DNA of 6,773 nucleotides, taken from NCBI GenBank assembly GCA_030613745.1, contig JAUWLK010000150.1:1-6773 (forward strand), written 5' to 3'. Of the stretch, positions 5,368-6,773 are shown one piece after another. Position 1 is the stretch's first letter. Each line of letters opens with the position of its first letter. The translations under genes and the position numbers were made by a program. This stretch comes from Flavobacteriaceae bacterium. GTDB lineage: Bacteria; Bacteroidota; Bacteroidia; Flavobacteriales; Flavobacteriaceae. The notes beneath the pieces were generated by a model, which worked only from the letters and a program-made list of their open reading frames with translations, was not told the origin of the DNA and searched no databases.

Positions 5368-6192
5368 ATGAGACAATATTTAGATTTAATTCAACACGTA
5401 ATAGATAAAGGAACGGTAAAAGAGGATAGAACAGGAACAGGTACAAAAAGTGTTTTCGGCTACCAAATGCGTTTTGATTTGAATGAAGGGTTTCCACTAG
5501 TAACTACTAAAAAGTTACATTTGAAATCAATTATTCATGAATTATTATGGTTTTTAAAAGGTGAAACCAATATTGCATATTTAAAAGAAAATGGCGTGAG
5601 ACTATGGGACGCTTGGGCAGATGAAAATGGAGATCTCGGACCAATTTATGGCCATCAATGGAGAAGTTGGAATGGCGAAGAAATTGATCAAATTAAAGAA
5701 GTAATTGAAACCATTAAAAACAATCCTGATAGTAGGCGCATGTTAGTTTCTGCTTGGAATCCTAGCGTATTACCTGACACATCTATTTCTTTTAGTGAAA
5801 ATGTCGCCAACAATAAAGCTGCCTTACCACCTTGCCATGCTTTTTTTCAATTTTATGTAAGTAATGGAAAATTATCTTGTCAATTATACCAAAGAAGTGC
5901 TGATATATTTTTAGGCGTACCATTTAATATTGCATCTTATGCATTACTAACAATGATGATAGCTAAAGTAACTGGTTTAGAATATGGTGATTTTATACAT
6001 ACTTTTGGAGATGCTCATATTTACAATAATCATTTAGATCAAATAAATTTACAGCTTTCTCGTAAACCTAAAGCCCTTCCAATTATGGAGATTAATCCAA
6101 ATATTAATAATATCTTTGATTTTACATTTAAAGATTTTAACTTAGTAAATTACAATCCACATCCACATATTAAAGGGAGTGTTGCTGTATAA
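5368..6192 (+). CDS. thyA: Thymidylate synthase ThyA
   Basis: ThyA methylates dUMP to dTMP with 5,10-methylenetetrahydrofolate, giving dihydrofolate; it is a cytoplasmic homodimer and the de novo source of thymidylate. The 274 residues align along the length of E. coli ThyA (264). Visible catalytic and binding residues are Arg21 in KEDRTGTGT, Glu58 in HELLWFL, Trp80 and Trp83 in RLWDAWAD, Arg123-Arg124 in DSRRML, the nucleophile Cys156 in LPPCHAFFQFYV, Arg176, Ser177 and Asp179 in QRSADIFLG, Asn187 in PFNIASYA, and His217 and Tyr219 in GDAHIYNNH. The C-terminal GSVAV is the mobile folate-capping tail. Relative to E. coli there are about 13 extra residues between Arg124 and Cys156 (around 135-148, PDTSISFSENVANN), a feature I associate with Bacteroidota enzymes. 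All required residues are present, so it should be active. A folA gene often follows in this neighbourhood but is not inside the window. Confidence 0.97.
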   Translation: MRQYLDLIQHVIDKGTVKEDRTGTGTKSVFGYQMRFDLNEGFPLVTTKKLHLKSIIHELLWFLKGETNIAYLKENGVRLWDAWADENGDLGPIYGHQWRSWNGEEIDQIKEVIETIKNNPDSRRMLVSAWNPSVLPDTSISFSENVANNKAALPPCHAFFQFYVSNGKLSCQLYQRSADIFLGVPFNIASYALLTMMIAKVTGLEYGDFIHTFGDAHIYNNHLDQINLQLSRKPKALPIMEINPNINNIFDFTFKDFNLVNYNPHPHIKGSVAV

Positions 6193-6208
6193 AAAGATAA
6201 ACAAGAAG

Positions 6209-6228
6209 ATTCTGAAATTAGTCAGAAT
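6209..6228. repeat. Short palindrome between thyA and the small ORF
   Basis: ATTCTGA (6209-6215) and TCAGAAT (6222-6228) form a perfect 7-bp stem with a 6-base loop. It starts 16 bases after the thyA stop codon and ends 14 bases before the next ATG. No T-tract follows on the plus strand, so it is unlikely to be a classic terminator. It may be an RNA hairpin, or an operator if the small downstream protein regulates itself. Confidence 0.4.
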
Positions 6229-6242
6229 AAAAACCAAATACT

Positions 6243-6461
6243 ATGAATAATAGAGAGTTAAAATTGAGTTTGATTCAAAAAATTATACAAATTGAAGATG
6301 TAAGATTATTACAAAAAATTCAAGTTTTTTTGAACACTTCAGGTAGTTTTTATAATGAAAACTTAAAAGACATACCTTCATTGCGCAATAATAAAGATGA
6401 AAAATTTAATGAAACAGAAGATTTTACCGATTATATAAAAGAATGGGTAAAAAATATGTAA
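6243..6461 (+). CDS. Small protein of unknown function, antitoxin-like N-terminal helices
   Basis: I do not recognise a named family for these 72 residues. The N-terminal part (MNNRELKLSLIQKIIQIEDV, then LLQKIQVFL, residues 1-30) reads as two amphipathic helices. The pattern LK-x3-I-x-KI-x-IEDVRLL-x-KI resembles small Bacteroidota proteins that often precede RelE/ParE-type toxin genes. The middle (31-58) is polar and probably disordered. The end, DFTDYIKEWVKNM (60-72), could form a short helix such as an antitoxin tail that wraps a partner. No signal peptide or membrane segment is visible. No toxin gene follows: the next frame, 14 bases on, is the 2TM protein. The coding frame looks real because its composition is balanced and the gene is tightly packed with its neighbours. 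It may be an orphan antitoxin or an unrelated small regulator. Confidence 0.65.
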   Translation: MNNRELKLSLIQKIIQIEDVRLLQKIQVFLNTSGSFYNENLKDIPSLRNNKDEKFNETEDFTDYIKEWVKNM

Positions 6462-6475
6462 TCTAATATTTTATT

Positions 6476-6773
6476 TTGAACACAACATTAGAGCACGAAC
6501 AATACGAAAAAGCAAGAAAACGAACGAAGCAAAAAAAAAGTTTGTACTTTCATTTTATATTATTTTTAATTGGTTCTGTTTTTTTCATTATTCTTAATAA
6601 GGTAATCCTTTTTCATGAAGAATTAGATTGGTATGTTTGGGCAATCTTTGCTTGGTTGTTTTTATTAATCATTCACTTTATTAACGTTTTTGTTATGAAT
6701 CGCTTCTTTGGCAAAGAATGGGAACGTATTCAAACCGAAAAATTAATTAAAAAACATCAAATAAAAGTTGAAA
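6476..6773 (+). CDS. 2TM domain-containing membrane protein (3' end missing)
   Basis: The frame is open from an in-frame stop at 6464-6466 to the window edge. The first plausible start is TTG at 6476, giving (M)NTTLEHEQYEKARKRTKQKK. No in-frame ATG occurs until the end of the second membrane segment, so a TTG start is strongly favoured; ATT at 6473 is the only close alternative. The 99 visible residues match the flavobacterial 2TM domain: a basic amphipathic N-terminus (8-21), membrane helix 1 (about 22-41, SLYFHFILFLIGSVFFIILN), a short loop with ELDWYVWAI (49-57), membrane helix 2 (about 55-73, ending LIIHFINVFV), then NRFFGKEWERIQTEKL (75-90) and a Lys-rich tail. Stand-alone members are about 100-110 residues, so only a few are missing. 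The function is unknown; related 2TM segments also occur joined to LytTR-system histidine kinases. It lies 14 bases after the small ORF and is probably the last visible gene of the operon. Confidence 0.85.
   Translation, partial: MNTTLEHEQYEKARKRTKQKKSLYFHFILFLIGSVFFIILNKVILFHEELDWYVWAIFAWLFLLIIHFINVFVMNRFFGKEWERIQTEKLIKKHQIKVE

Noticed and set aside
6243..6773. A complete toxin-antitoxin pair formed by the small ORF and the next gene
   Set aside because: The next gene encodes a two-helix membrane protein of the 2TM type, not a RelE/ParE-like toxin.

Overview
The window looks like chromosomal DNA from a member of the Flavobacteriia (Bacteroidota). It is strongly AT-rich with A-rich leaders instead of clear Shine-Dalgarno sites, and it carries Bacteroidota-type promoter motifs (-33 TTTG, -7 TAnnTTTG). 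Nearly every protein reads like its flavobacterial family version. From memory, the order pdhB / etfB-etfA / bifunctional nuclease / nucleoside permease / thyA / 2TM protein is a familiar flavobacterial neighbourhood. The genus cannot be fixed from this sequence.

Layout. (1) 1-751, minus strand: the first 250 codons of pdhB, the E1-beta subunit of pyruvate dehydrogenase, running off the left edge. (2) 752-958: a divergent spacer with a good -7 element for pdhB. (3) 959-2791, plus strand: etfB and etfA, the two subunits of electron transfer flavoprotein, separated by a 120-base spacer filled with two palindromes. (4) 2792-3046: two hairpins in tandem (probable terminators, the second a longer imperfect inverted repeat), then the best promoter of the window. 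(5) 3047-6773, plus strand: a probable operon of a BFN-type nuclease with a UVR tail, a NupG-like nucleoside:H+ symporter, a four-helix-bundle (S23/IVP) gene, thyA, a 72-residue protein of unknown function, and a 2TM membrane protein cut by the right edge.

How the genes fit together. The left half is central energy metabolism: pyruvate to acetyl-CoA (PdhB), and electrons from acyl-CoA and other flavin dehydrogenases to the quinone pool (EtfAB). The right half has a nucleotide theme: nucleoside uptake (NupG) and dTMP synthesis (ThyA), with a nuclease-family protein at its head.

The most unusual part is 4924-5360. The four-helix-bundle gene sits between nupG and thyA and is bracketed by degenerate 7-base tandem repeats, GGT-type on the left and the reverse-complement ACC-type on the right. 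Its coding frame stops before the expected fourth helix, while another frame stays open to the right-hand repeat array. This looks like an inserted, possibly decaying cassette. The small ORF between thyA and the 2TM gene may be a second accessory insertion. I see no CRISPR array, tRNA, rRNA, transposase or complete toxin-antitoxin pair.
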